From Hirudinaria manillensis (lineage: Eukaryota > Annelida > Clitellata > Hirudinida > Hirudinidae), in contig CM067535.1 of NCBI GenBank assembly GCA_034509925.1, positions 2,732,501-2,796,500 on the forward strand: a DNA stretch of 64,000 nt, given 5' to 3'. Under the pieces are notes generated by a model, which was not told the origin of the DNA, made no database searches, and saw nothing but the letters and a program-made list of their open reading frames with translations. Position 1 is the stretch's first letter, and every line of letters starts with the position of its first letter. The translations under genes were made by a program, and so were the position numbers. Below, one piece after another: positions 48,529-59,768 of the stretch.

Positions 48529-51500
48529 CTGAATGTTTAAAAAAAAATATTATTTTGCTCATGCAAACTTATCAACCAATATTTTAATTCTACAACATTA
48601 TGACATTATTATGTAGCCTTATATTAAATTGTCAATAAGGAATTCCACATAATTTTTAGCAAGTTATTAGCCTTCAGACAATAAAAACAATACAACAATC
48701 CCTCCTAAAATTGATTTTAAATTTATTAGTATCAAAATTTAAATTATGATAAATAAATATTACCTGCTGCGTTCTCGCATTGAATTTTTACAAACTTTTC
48801 TGTTTGACAATGCGAACTTAAAAAATAAATTATATAAAGCGAAAAACATATATTTAAGTTAAATAACGATGTTTGCTATAATTACTAAATTACTTTCATT
48901 CACACCTTGCTTTAAATAATTTCGTGAAAGAAGAACTTTTGCTATTGAAACCTTCCTCTTCGATTGTTAAAAACTTTCTCGTTCTGTTCCCTAATGTTTC
49001 ATAACTGGTCGCTAGATGAAAACTGGTTGCCAAAAAGTAGATATTTATTAAATATTACTATATTTCAAGTTAAATTAAACAGTTGTCGTGATATATTTTA
49101 TATATATTAAATCAACTGAAAACTAGAATAGCTTATGTATACAACATGCCTGGCATGTTGCTGGCATAAATCAATGCTGTAGACAATTTTCCATCCTTGC
49201 GAACATATATAGAAATCTGTTTCTCCCTTAAAAGTTGCGGTTATAAATTCCAGTCCTGTATGTGTTTTTACTAAAACACTTTTATGTTTTTTATAATTAT
49301 AATATTAAATTCTTTTAATTATAATACTCGTACAGCAAGATAGTTCATCAGAATAGTCTTGACAGTCAACTTTGCCATCGCAAACAGCCTTCATGTCAAT
49401 GCATAAATTTCTCTTAGTACATTTGAACTTTCCTTCTTCGCATGTCGTTTCTTAATATTGTTGTTTTAGAATTCTTTTTTAGTATAATCAATGACTATCA
49501 TGTTAAGCATCTTTGAAAACTTTACTGCACGATGGAGCCTCATCATCTCCTAGACGACAGTCATGGGTTCCATCACACAGCCAGTCCCTAGGTATGCAAG
49601 GTCCATCGTGACATTTGTATTCGTGAGAGATGCATTCATCATTAACTTCAGCCTTGCTCATTTCTATGATAAATATGTTTATTTTGTAATCAGGAAATAA
49701 TGTGGATTAAAACATAATTCAATTTTATTCAGACGTTTATTCATTTTATCCAATTAAAATGACCTCTGGCGTCCTCTTTTGATAAAACTTCCACTTCGCA
49801 AAGTACTAGAAGTTTTCTTCGCAATGTTCCGTGTTTTTTAATAGTTACATAGATACCAAAGGTGGGTCTTTTGCATGTTATGTTGATGGAAGTTTCTGAT
49901 TTTATATATAATTTCGATGAAATTTATTACGAGATATTTGTTGCTAAAATAATAACTTAATTGAAATGTTGATGCAAATCTTTCGAGGGCACAAATAAAT
50001 GTAAAAATTATTAAATTAAATATAAAAATTAACATGCCATTATCGGCTTTATCACCAGTGTGGGAATAGTAACCACAAGTCTGCTCCTCGTAATAATTTT
50101 CATCGTTTGAAACATACACGTTAACATCGTAATTATCTTTTCCTGGAATAACATCAAGTAAATATCATCAAGGATTGTATTGAAGCTTAGTTAATCAAAT
50201 TAATTACATTATCATATTACATTATTTACAATAAAAAGATGTTAAGAAATAGTTAATGGACTAGCCTGTTAAAGGTCGCCAAAAGTGCATGTTAACATCT
50301 GTGACATAATAACTATTATCCAATACCACACGCCACCAAGCAACGTTGTGTTGTAATGCTCCAATAACAGCACATGTTTTTATGTTGCCATCAACAGCAA
50401 ATATCAACTCAGTATCGAGCAATGTTCCGGTGCTATAAGTTGATTTTTTATAGGCTAGATTAACTGCAATAGGTACAAGTTTATTATCAGAAGCACCTTT
50501 ATGAATTTCATTGTGAAATCTGAAAATTTGGTATTCGTTTAATAAAAAGGCGTTATATAATTCTTCGTATACATATCAAACCATCTCAAATAATTTTTTC
50601 AAAGACTCATAATTTGACCTACGAAAGATTTTATTCATTACTTGAGGTTTTATTGGACAACAAATTTTAAAGATTGCACGTAAATCAACGAACAAACGAA
50701 GTATTAAAAATGCCAGAAGGTAAATCTGAAAGGAGACATTGTGAATTTGAGAAGTGCTCATTGGTAGATCGTAGGAAACGAAAGTTAATCATAGGCGATT
50801 TGGCGAATACGATGAGTTTGTAATAGAAATATATAGAAATCTAACGAGATTTCCTATCTGCCTTTATATAAATTTCGCAAAGGACCAGCATAGTCTTCCT
50901 GAATCCTGCTGTTCTTGTTATAGTTATAAATTTGCCAAATATCAGTTTGTTGCATATTATTTCAATGTGTTTAGCTGTGTAATTATTTGTGATTAACAAA
51001 TTTTGGATTAATGAATAACAACACTTCATAGCAATAAAATTATGGCAAGTAATATATATGCCAAGGTTGATATTTCTAAATTTTTGCAACACCAATATCA
51101 TTGGATCGACCACATAGAAATAATAACTAAAAAATATTTACCGACCGAAAAAAATATTGGATGAACCCCGAAATGAAGCGCAAAAGTTTTCTTCGAAATC
51201 CACGGAATTTTTTGAAATGTATATATTCAAAGAGTTCATAAAGTATAAATCTATGAATAATATTAATAGTTATAACTCATACGATATTAAAACTAACAAT
51301 ATAAGCCTTTACCATTTTAATAAATTAAAAAAATATAATAATTTTTAACCTTGAGTGAAAATTTTTATTGGAAATGAAAGAAATAAAAAAGGAAAAATTT
51401 AATTTGTATAAACTCGCAGGTTTTATGTGAAGTGATTATTAACTCTGATATATCATAAAATGTATCAAGTTCCAATCTCCACCAAGGATGATCTCCAGGT

Positions 51501-54140
51501 GAGAATTCTTCGGAAATAGAACAAGTGTCTGGATTTCCATCGGTAGCCATTTTTGAATTATGATTGGGTTTAAACTGGTTTTGAGAAGTTATCGAATCAA
51601 CGAGGCTGACTGAAATCAAAACAAATAAAAGCGACACAAACTATAGTTAACGGTTACATAAATTTACTTATGCTTAGATGTACATTGTCAATAATAACAA
51701 TAAATATATAATTTGACATAAATTATTATTGGAGATTCTTTATTGAATCTTAAATGTCGCAATAATTCAAATTTTGCTCAAATCTATCATTTAAGGAACA
51801 TACCTCGAAAATGTGATAATTCTTGGATTTCTATTCAAAAATATTTCGGAATTTTTGAAACTTCTAAATTTATATATATTTTTTTTTACAAAATACTTCA
51901 AAGATATATTTGTTAAAACTTGCTAATTGTTGTAATATTTAGCTCAATTTACCTGAAATATCCTCTTCGAAAAATATTTCTACTTCACAAAGAATCATTA
52001 GCCATGGTCTAATTCCTGCATACTTCTGAATTGTTACATACATACCAAGAACCGGTCTGTTGCACTTTACAACTATTGAATTATCTTTAAAAAATGTGAA
52101 TCTTATTAAACACATAAATAAGGATTAAGCTGAAATACAATTTTATGTTTGCATTATTGAACTTTTATATAGTTTTTTTACGTGCTTTTATTTCAAATTG
52201 CTATGACGTCTTTTTATTCAATTGAGATTTTCCCCTGATGTAAAAGAATGGTATGATCGCAAAATCAATTTTCAATTTTTGTTAACAAACATATTAAGCA
52301 ATAAAAATGAAATGTGAAATAAAAACCTACTTATATCAAGTTTATTGTTCGGACTTTCTGTAAAACCACAAAGATAATCCTTGAATGAATCTTCATTGTT
52401 TGAAACGTACACGTTTACAAAAATAGAAGTGGACGCTTCTGTTATAATTAATTATAAGTTAGAAACAATTTTATAACGAAAAACGTGATAAATTCTACAA
52501 GTTTTAAATTTATTAATTTTCTCAAAAAAAAAAGATTTTAAACCAAAACGTCACATTTCAGCGGACCTCCAATTAAATCCGCTTGAAAATAAATGATTAT
52601 GTTGCTAATATAGTAACTGTCATCGAGTCCAACTCTCCACCAAACTAATTCCTCCACCAAAGATTGAATCGTAGCACAGGTTTCTATATTTCCGTCTACT
52701 ATGGATTCCGCTTTGCTTTTCGCACCTAAGGTTTTGTAAAACGTCGGCCTTCCGAAGGCAATGTTAACTATCCTCGAATCATTTAATGAATTATAAATTA
52801 TTAAGTTATCATCTGCGAAAAAATTAATTACTTACACTTCTTTATATCGACATTAAATTGAACTTCACACAATTTTAAGTTATCATATGGTCTAACATCT
52901 TTTACAATCGCAACAATGTGACCGTGAAGAGTTTTTTCACATTTAACGCGAATATAAGGTCCTAAGAAACAATTTGAAATCTAAAAATCTGATTAATTAA
53001 GGTGTAAACAGATTTCTCTTTTTTTCTATATATATAGATTTATATTGTTGGATCCCTGACATTAATTAATTAATTGAATAATTAATTAATTGAATAATTA
53101 ATTAATTAAGTTTAGTTAATATTCAGTATCTTTTATTTCGAAGTCGTATCTAGCGATTCAAGTCATTAAGCTGTTCCATCGGGACAAGCAATCGACCAAA
53201 TCGTCCAGACGTATTTGCCATTAGTTAAATCCAATAAAGATATCCTTACGTTAATTAATTCATCAGACCCCGGGTTACAACAATATATATAGTTAGATAT
53301 AGACTTTGTAGTATAATAGTTTTTTTTAAATTTGTCCACTCACTCGTTGTCGAAAATGAATGGCACAAATTATCCTCAGTTTGCTGGTTATCTGTCGACA
53401 CGAAGATCTTTGCGTTGTTGATCTTACGGGTTTCTGTAACTAATTGATTTCAAATAAGATTACGTTAAACATAACTAATAAAATGTGGGCATTTCACCAC
53501 ATTAATAAAAATCTTTATAAGATTTAAGTTTCAATTGTAAGCAGAAACATAACAAACTTTGAAATTTCATTTAAGGTTGTAATCCCCTAAAATCTTAATA
53601 AAATTTAATAATTATTTATGTTCTTACCAGATTGATCTGAGGAGAAATATATCACCAAATTCTCAATGTTGTAAGCCTTATCAAATACCACACGCCACCA
53701 AGGAAGTTGGTTTGACTCCTTATCCTCTTCAGCCATGGAACACGTTTCCTTATTCCCATCAATTGCCAAATTTGCTTCAAATTTGAATGTAGTTTTACTT
53801 TGCGACACATCTGAGTTGATGAATGTCACTGAAATTGAATTAAAGCATTATTTAAAAAATATAAGCCCTATGTTCTTCACTGCATATATTGGTTATTAAC
53901 TTTGTCAATATATTCTACATCGACTTTATGTAACATCTAAGCTAGACGTTTACTTTTTTCTTCTGTATTTATCGATATTTTAAATAAACTTGCTAATAAA
54001 ATAGTGAAATGAATTAAGAAAATCGTCCATTTAAAACTTAAAAACAAAACCAAACCTTGCTCAGGTGTACTATCGATATTTCGGATTATTATTAAAATAT
54101 TAAAAATACCGATCAAAATTAGATTTGTTTTTAAAAACAT
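47234..54140 (-). CDS. Copy E: intact FTP(x4)-LDLa(x2)-SRCR-serine protease (reference copy)
   Basis: Twenty-four exons join in frame, 3,264 coding bases, 1,087 residues: 54056-54140, 53628-53828, 53344-53433, 52836-52961, 52567-52767, 52331-52438, 51953-52084, 51804-51830, 51418-51609, 51146-51250, 50846-50974, 50266-50463, 50038-50142, 49764-49895, 49526-49663, 49334-49450, 49150-49270, 48906-49022, 48764-48816, 48348-48528, 47905-48176, 47662-47849, 47429-47579, 47234-47328. Domains: signal peptide 1-24, FTP1 29-167, FTP2 168-314, linker 315-323, FTP3 324-465, FTP4 466-610, LDLa 611-656 and 657-695, SRCR 696-792, protease 793-1087 with His850, Asp896 and Ser1009. Exons 2-16 are all phase 1 at both ends. 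Introns after exons 9, 12, 13 and 17 start with GC. A secreted multivalent lectin with a protease-fold tail is well supported by motifs; ligand and substrate are unknown. Confidence 0.9.
48764..49270 (-). other. SRCR domain of copy E (exons 17-19)
   Basis: The three exons encode [15 protein letters not shown] and CQQ (exon 17), [16 protein letters not shown] and SSFTKLFKA (exon 18), and [14 protein letters not shown] (exon 19). The spacing of cysteines, the FxxL segment before SSxC and the final V-x-I-x-C match the SRCR domain that precedes the catalytic domain in TMPRSS/hepsin-type proteases. Only the cysteine pattern and a few hydrophobic anchors are conserved, so the call rests partly on domain order. 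Confidence 0.7.
49334..49663 (-). other. Two LDL-receptor class A repeats of copy E (exons 15 and 16)
   Basis: Exon 15 encodes [20 protein letters not shown], then [17 protein letters not shown]. Exon 16 encodes [21 protein letters not shown], in shorter terms the same six-cysteine pattern, then [16 protein letters not shown]. The acidic DxxDxSDE calcium cage is complete in the second repeat and altered (RLGDDE) in the first. One exon per repeat is typical of this module. Confidence 0.9.
49764..53828 (-). other. Four FTP (fucolectin/tachylectin-4/pentraxin-1) domains of copy E
   Basis: Each domain uses three exons of similar size (about 200, 100 and 130 bp). The first exon carries an A-x-DGN-x-TC and a WW(R)V box, such as [10 protein letters not shown] with [13 protein letters not shown]. 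The second carries VYVSNNE or IYISKN and a cysteine. The third carries RVKCEKTL or IICNK and ends in LCEV. They are exons 2-4, 5-7, 9-11 and 12-14. A 27-bp exon 8 links the second and third domains. Fucose binding is known for some members, but the sugar-contact residues are not obviously all present. Confidence 0.85.
53046..53282 (+). mobile_element. Divergent solo LTR in intron 3 of copy E
   Basis: TGTTGGATCCCTG at the left and GACCCCGGGTTACAACA at the right enclose a body unlike the other LTRs of this window. ATAT flanks both ends, and CCAATAAAGA lies inside. It is a related subfamily or a strongly drifted copy. The left part contains repeated TTAATTAATTGAATAA. Confidence 0.65.
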
Positions 54141-54381
54141 CTCCACAATAGTTCAAAAAAATCTGTAGATAAATGTGTTTGATTATATTATAAGGACATC
54201 CATTCAGCAAAGGTGATATCATTATATAAACATTTTCATCGCAAAAGATAAAAGTCAACTTGTTTTTTTGAACAAATAACGATCAATTTAAATTAGGCTA
54301 ATTAAAATTTATTCTACAGAATTTTAATTATGCGGGATATTTAATTAGTAACTCGTTATTCACGCATGCTTGGCCATAAAT
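54141..54381. other. 5' flank of copy E up to the LINE
   Basis: It holds the promoter block and ends at the left flank of the LINE. Relative to copy D, about 117 bases are missing just before the insertion point (after CACGCAT). Confidence 0.55.
54219..54255 (-). promoter_or_regulatory. Copy E promoter-like block (TATA + GATA motifs)
   Basis: GTTTATATAATGATATC lies on the minus strand at 54215-54231, 80-90 bases above the ATG at 54140. Upstream is TTTTATCTTTTGCGATGAA: the distal GATA site is kept and the proximal one has become GATG. Confidence 0.5.
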
Positions 54382-57300
54382 GACTCGGTCATGTGCGCAT
54401 CGTGCGTGTTGGCGGATTGTCTTTTCGTGTGCCCTTAAACCGTTTTTGCGAGTGTAGCGGACTTTTATTTATTACAAATTAGATATATTTCTACTCGTCT
54501 CATTGGGAGCTTTCGAAATATACCACTTTCACTTACATGGGCTCGCGTTATCCAGACTTTCGTTGTATTTACATTTCTTCTCGGCTAACAGCTTGCTGAA
54601 CCTCAGCCTACTTCAGGAGTCCTTCTCAGACCTCTTGATACGTGCAAATGAAGACGTATGATCGCACACAACTTCTCAATTTGAACTATGGGAGGAAACG
54701 ACTTGACAGAGCTATACGAAAGTCGTTGTTCCACCTCCTGATCTGGCGACCGAAGAACTGGCTTCCAAGCATGCCTTTGCCCCCTCGCCAAACACTGATT
54801 ATGAAAGATCAGAACGTTACTCTTAGAATGGGATGTCTGAACATCCGATCGATAAGGAAAAAGTTTGATGCCCTCTCGGATATTATGGCTGCTGGCAAAG
54901 TCAATGTGCTGTCTACGACTGAGACCTGGCACGATGAAGGTTCCTTGGTAATTAATCAGTTACGAGCTCGAGGCTACTCGGTCATTGATCGCCCGAGACC
55001 TCGTGTAGGCTCTGCCCAGAGGTCCCTGAAGACAAACCATGGTGGTCTAGCTGTATTTTCCTCCCCTTCAGTAAAACTGCAGCAGCAAAACCTCTGTTTC
55101 AACCCAACTACCTTCGAATCTCTTGCCGTCCACATAAACAATGACGAAAAACACATAAACCTATTGACAATATACAGGACTGGAAACTTAGAGACTCTCT
55201 TTTTCTCAGAACTCTCGGAGCTACTGCGTCGTTTTGTCATTGGCTCCCCGACACTGTTTGTTACTGGGGACACAAATATTCACCTTGAAAAGACTGATGA
55301 TTCGAACAGCCTGGTTTTCAGTAATCTCATTTCATCTTTCGGCCTTAGACAGATTGTTGCCGGCCCCACCCATGATTGCGGTGGAACCCTGGACATTGCC
55401 CTTGAGAAGGACGATGATGGCTTACCTGTTACGGCGGTCGAAAAGTTTGAAAGTGGTCTTTCTGACCACAAACTTCTAATATGGATGACTTCGTCCTCAG
55501 TCCCTCGTCACATACCAGACGCAAATAGGGTCAGGCTCTGGAGGAATTTTGACATGCCTATCTTCGAACGACTTCTCAGCACCTCTCCTTTGACCAACCC
55601 AGAGACATGGACCTCCATGGATATTGATCGCCTGGCTGATCTTTACTATGACACTCTCAATGAGGTGGTTGAGAGGTCCCTCCCCCTCTCGACTCCACGC
55701 TTCTACAAATACAGACAGCCATGGTTTGATGCTGAGTGCATGAGAGTGAGATCACACCTGACTCGACTCAGAAGACGGCGCGCCAGCACTGACATCATCA
55801 GGGCTTCTGCCCGCTCGTATGCTGCTCAGCTACATCAAAAGCGTCGAAACAACTATGCCAGGCGCATAGCAGAGGTGCGCCATCCTGCCAGAAGATGGAA
55901 GCTCATCGGAGATGCTACTGGACTAGGCAGCGTCACAAGTAGATTGGCTGCTCCGGCCCCTCCAGTCTACCGCGAGTACCTTGATGGAAAACTGATTGCC
56001 ATCCGCTCAGCCAAGAGCGATGCTTCGCCACCTCACTTCCTTCCCTGTGTCACAGGTTCGGAGTTGCAGCAATTTCAGCCAACCTCCATGGATGAGATCC
56101 TGGAGCTCATCAACTCCCTCCCCTTGATCCGATACCCACTTGGTTGCTGAAGAAGGTCTTTCATGTCCTTGCCCCATTCGTCGTTCACCTGTTCAACAAA
56201 TCCTTGCTCCTGGGCCAAGTTCCCCACTCCTTCAAGATGGCACAAATTCAGCCCATTCTTAAGAAGCCCACCCTCGACCTGCAAGCACCTTCATCGTACC
56301 GCCCAATATCTAATCTAAGCGTCATGTCAAAGCTTCTCGAACGACTCGTACTTAGACGCCTCCTGTTCTACCTAAATAGCAATACACTCTTTCCCAGCAC
56401 ACAGTCTGCCTATCGACCGCATCACTCCACTGAGACCGCTTTATTGAAGGTTGTGTCTGACATACGCATGGCACTCGATGCAGGTCAGGTCTCCCTCCTC
56501 CTTCTGCTGGACATGTCAGCGGCCTTTGACACCGGTGAGCCTGGCACCGCCAGTTTGGATGAAACATTTGGAGTTCGTCACAATGCACTGCAGTGGTTCA
56601 GAAATTATTTGTCTGTTAGTGCCATCCATCTTGTGCAATCGGGCGTTCCCCAGGGATCAGTCTTAGGACCAATATTGTTCACACTATATGTGGCTGACAT
56701 TGAAAGCATCACCTCCAAACATAGACTTTTCAGTCATCAGTATGGTGTTGACATTCAGATCTACGGCAACTCCAAACCTGATGATGCCCCTACCCTTGTT
56801 GGTCGTTTGTCGGACTGCCTTCATGATATTATTTCCTGGACAGCCTCCAACAGGCTACTACTCAACCCCGACAAGACTGAAGCAATCCTCGGCTCGACTC
56901 GGTCATATCAGTGACCTCCCGCTCCAGCTGGCGGGTTCTTCCATCACCCCTTCACGGACAGTCAGGAATCTGGGGGTCTACTTGGAATCTTCCATTTCCA
57001 TGAAGTCCCATGTTAATCGGGTTTCTGCCGCCTGCTATGCCAAGCTTCGCATCCTCAAGGAGGCGAAGCCATTCCTACCACCTGAGGCTTTTCGGTTTCT
57101 CACTATTCAATTTATTCTGGCGCGGCTTGACTACTGCAACTCTCTGTTGGTCAATGTCAACCACCAAATCATCAGCATCTTCCAGACCGTCATGAACACG
57201 GCCGCCAGGCTCATACAAGGAGGGAGACCATCGGACCATATCTACCCGGTGCTTGCTAATTTTCACTGGCTGAAGATCCCGGAGCGGGTGCTGTACAAGA

Positions 57301-57798
57301 CTGCCCACCTAGTCTACAAGGCCGCCACAGGTCAAGCCCCTCGGTACTTGACTGAACTACTGACTAGTTCCACAGCTGTCCCTGGCAGGGCATCACTCCG
57401 CTCATCCGAGACTAGGACCCTGGTCGTCCCACGGTCTCGCAGAGTCAGGCAGGGTGATCGGGCCTTCTACGTCGCCGCTCCTGTGATCTGGAACCTGCTT
57501 CCTCCGAACATTCGTCTGGCTCAGTCGTCAGAAGCCTTCAAATCAGGACTGAAAACACATCTATTTGTGACCTCATACCAATAATTCTTTAATCTATAGT
57601 TTGTGTTTTTTCCTTGTCTTTATTATTTTATTTTATTCCATTCCGTTTACTCACTTTTATTTTAACCTCATCTTATTTTATTTTTTGTTGTTTTTTTTAA
57701 TCTTACATTTCATAGACTGCAAACTTGTGAACTCTGCCGCCGTGCCTTTACATCGCGCACGTAAAATATTAGACAAATAAATGTAAATGTAAATGTAA
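54382..57798 (+). mobile_element. Near full-length CR1/L2-like LINE, inactivated
   Basis: A GC-rich 3.4-kb element sits between flanks that are contiguous in copy D's upstream region (TTGGCCA before, AAATATCCACATTC after), with a short AAAT-type target repeat. It ends in ATGTAA repeats, a typical tail of L2/CR1-group LINEs instead of poly(A). It carries an endonuclease-reverse transcriptase frame broken in three. GC content contrasts sharply with the host DNA, which suggests it arrived later than most relics here. It separates copy E from the spacer it shares with C/D. Confidence 0.85.
54801..57584 (+). pseudogene. LINE ORF2: endonuclease and reverse transcriptase, frameshifted
   Basis: Three frames must be joined. 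The part from 54801 to about 56120 is an exonuclease-endonuclease-phosphatase domain (GCLNIRSIRKKF, TTETW, LFVTGDTNIH, GLSDHKLLIW) plus linker. From about 56125 to 56890 is the reverse transcriptase (IPTWLLKKVF, YRPISNLSVMSKLLERLV, LLLLDMSAAFDT, SGVPQGSVLGPILFTLY). From about 56885 to 57584 is the thumb and C-terminal part (VRNLGVYLESSI, LARLDYCNSLL, APVIWNLLPPNIR). The catalytic YxDD box reads YGVD, and a stretch between the fingers and the SGVPQGS motif is deleted. It therefore cannot encode an active enzyme. Confidence 0.85.
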
Positions 57799-59768
57799 TA
57801 AATATCCACATTCAATCAACGACTGGTATTTCACGTTTACAATTTAATCAATCGCAATTACTTAAATTATATTACATTTTTAATTACATTAAAATAAATA
57901 CGTTTTAAATCTTAAAATCTTATCTTTAAAAAATTTCTTGAAACTTTAGAATCAATGTCTGTTTATTTCCAAAACAAATTTCATTTTTAAGCTTAATTTT
58001 ATCCTATAAATATTTTAATAACGAGACATTTTTAAGTTGACCGCTAAAAATTAATTAACTAAGTGACTATTATTCAACTTAATTTCCAATATCAATTGGG
58101 GATTTGTTTTGGTATTATGCCCAAAATTACAAAAAAAAACATAAAAGTCATATTTAAATTTTTACTCCAATTAAATTATTTGATAAAAATTCATAAAATT
58201 TTAAGTATATATTATTTAAGGATGTCTGCAGTCAAAAATAGTTATAGGGGTTTTCCTTAATTCATCAAAGGTGATAGCCTACTTACATTTTATAAACATA
58301 TTTATCGTAAAAGATAAAAGACAACTTGTTTTTCGAAAAAATAATGATCAATTTTAATTTGGTTAAATATAATATGTACTAAAGAATTTTAAATCCGGTG
58401 TATCTTCTATATAAATAAAAATGCAATGTAAGTTTGTGTCAAGTAAATGTTCTCTGAAAGTACATAACCAATTGCTTTGAAATTTTGATACAGCAATGCT
58501 ATGATGGAGCTTTAAATATTTTAGGTAAAATACCGTAAGAACTCATATAAGGAATAAATTTGAGGTGAAATTTTATACGCTTAATATGCATAAATTTTCA
58601 CATTGAAATAAATACCTGTTACTGTAAACAATTTCGATAAAGGCTGGAATAAATGTTTCCTAAATTTTATTAATTAGATACTAGCTACGAATTTTTTTTT
58701 AATTTTCTACAAAATTGTATTAACTTGGTAACTATTAATTCCTATGTTAGGATTAAAATGTTTATAAATTAGTTTATCGATTCTATACTATTTTATTTTC
58801 AAGGATTCGATTTTAATGCCATGATAATAATTTTGACGGGAAATTTTGGATTTAGTTATTGAAGTTCGAAGCTTTGATGTTTATATAATCTTAAAATTAA
58901 AAGAAAATATACCAATTTAATATTGTTAAAAAGTTAAGGTGAGTCAATAAACCTGCTAAATTTTCACTGTAGTTTAAAAAAATTAGGGAGTTATTTTCCA
59001 CAGAAAATAATTGTTGAACAAATAAAGATGCTTAAATTAAGAATTAAGATTTATTTATAATGGCAGTATCGAGCTTTAATCTGTTATATTAAATATTATT
59101 AATTAAAATCCTTATTAGCACTGGATTCCAGTGTGATGGCGATAAAAATGATAACCGATAACATAAATTAAATAAGTACATAAAGATAAACTGGTATGTT
59201 GTTTAAAAAACTATTAGCTATTAACACCTAGACATTCGTGTGATTACTGTAGTTAGTAACTGAAGATGTATAAGGCAATCTTACACTAATTACTCTAAAT
59301 AATAAAAATTCTATTTTTAAGCCTACTTCGGTCCGTGCAAAACCACTTGCTAAACCTCAAGCAGTAAAACATCCATTTGATAGATGTTAGCAAGCTTTGA
59401 GACTAGATCATCGCGGAAAAACTTACCACAGAGAAATAAAACAAAACAAAACCCAATGGTTTTGCACCATTTACTGCATGCGAATTAAAAATTTATTATC
59501 CTTGCGTGGCTAATTCAATATAATTAAATTAAAAACATTAAAACATAAAGGCATGTTTCATGATAATATTGAAATATAACAACTTATATTTTTAAATAAT
59601 GCAAATTATTTGTAAATTCCAAAATTATCTATCGTTTAAAAATATATTGCTACTTCAGTAACGCAATGAAGATGATCAAGAGGTTCATCCTTACATTACC
59701 CCCAGTGTTATTAAAATAACTAAATTAATTAAAATTATTTAAATGTTCAAAATTATTACAAATGTTCC
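57799..59768. other. Intergenic region E/F
   Basis: Array spacer, collinear with 31040-33574 minus the LINE tail. The orphan promoter-like block is at 58262-58350. No exon is present before the last exon of copy F. Confidence 0.6.
58262..58350 (-). promoter_or_regulatory. Orphan promoter-like block upstream of copy E
   Basis: Nearly identical to 31492-31560, with TTTTATAAACATATTTATC followed by GTAAAAGATAAAAGACAACT. It was probably about 0.7 kb above copy E before the LINE inserted, and is now about 4.1 kb away. Confidence 0.4.
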
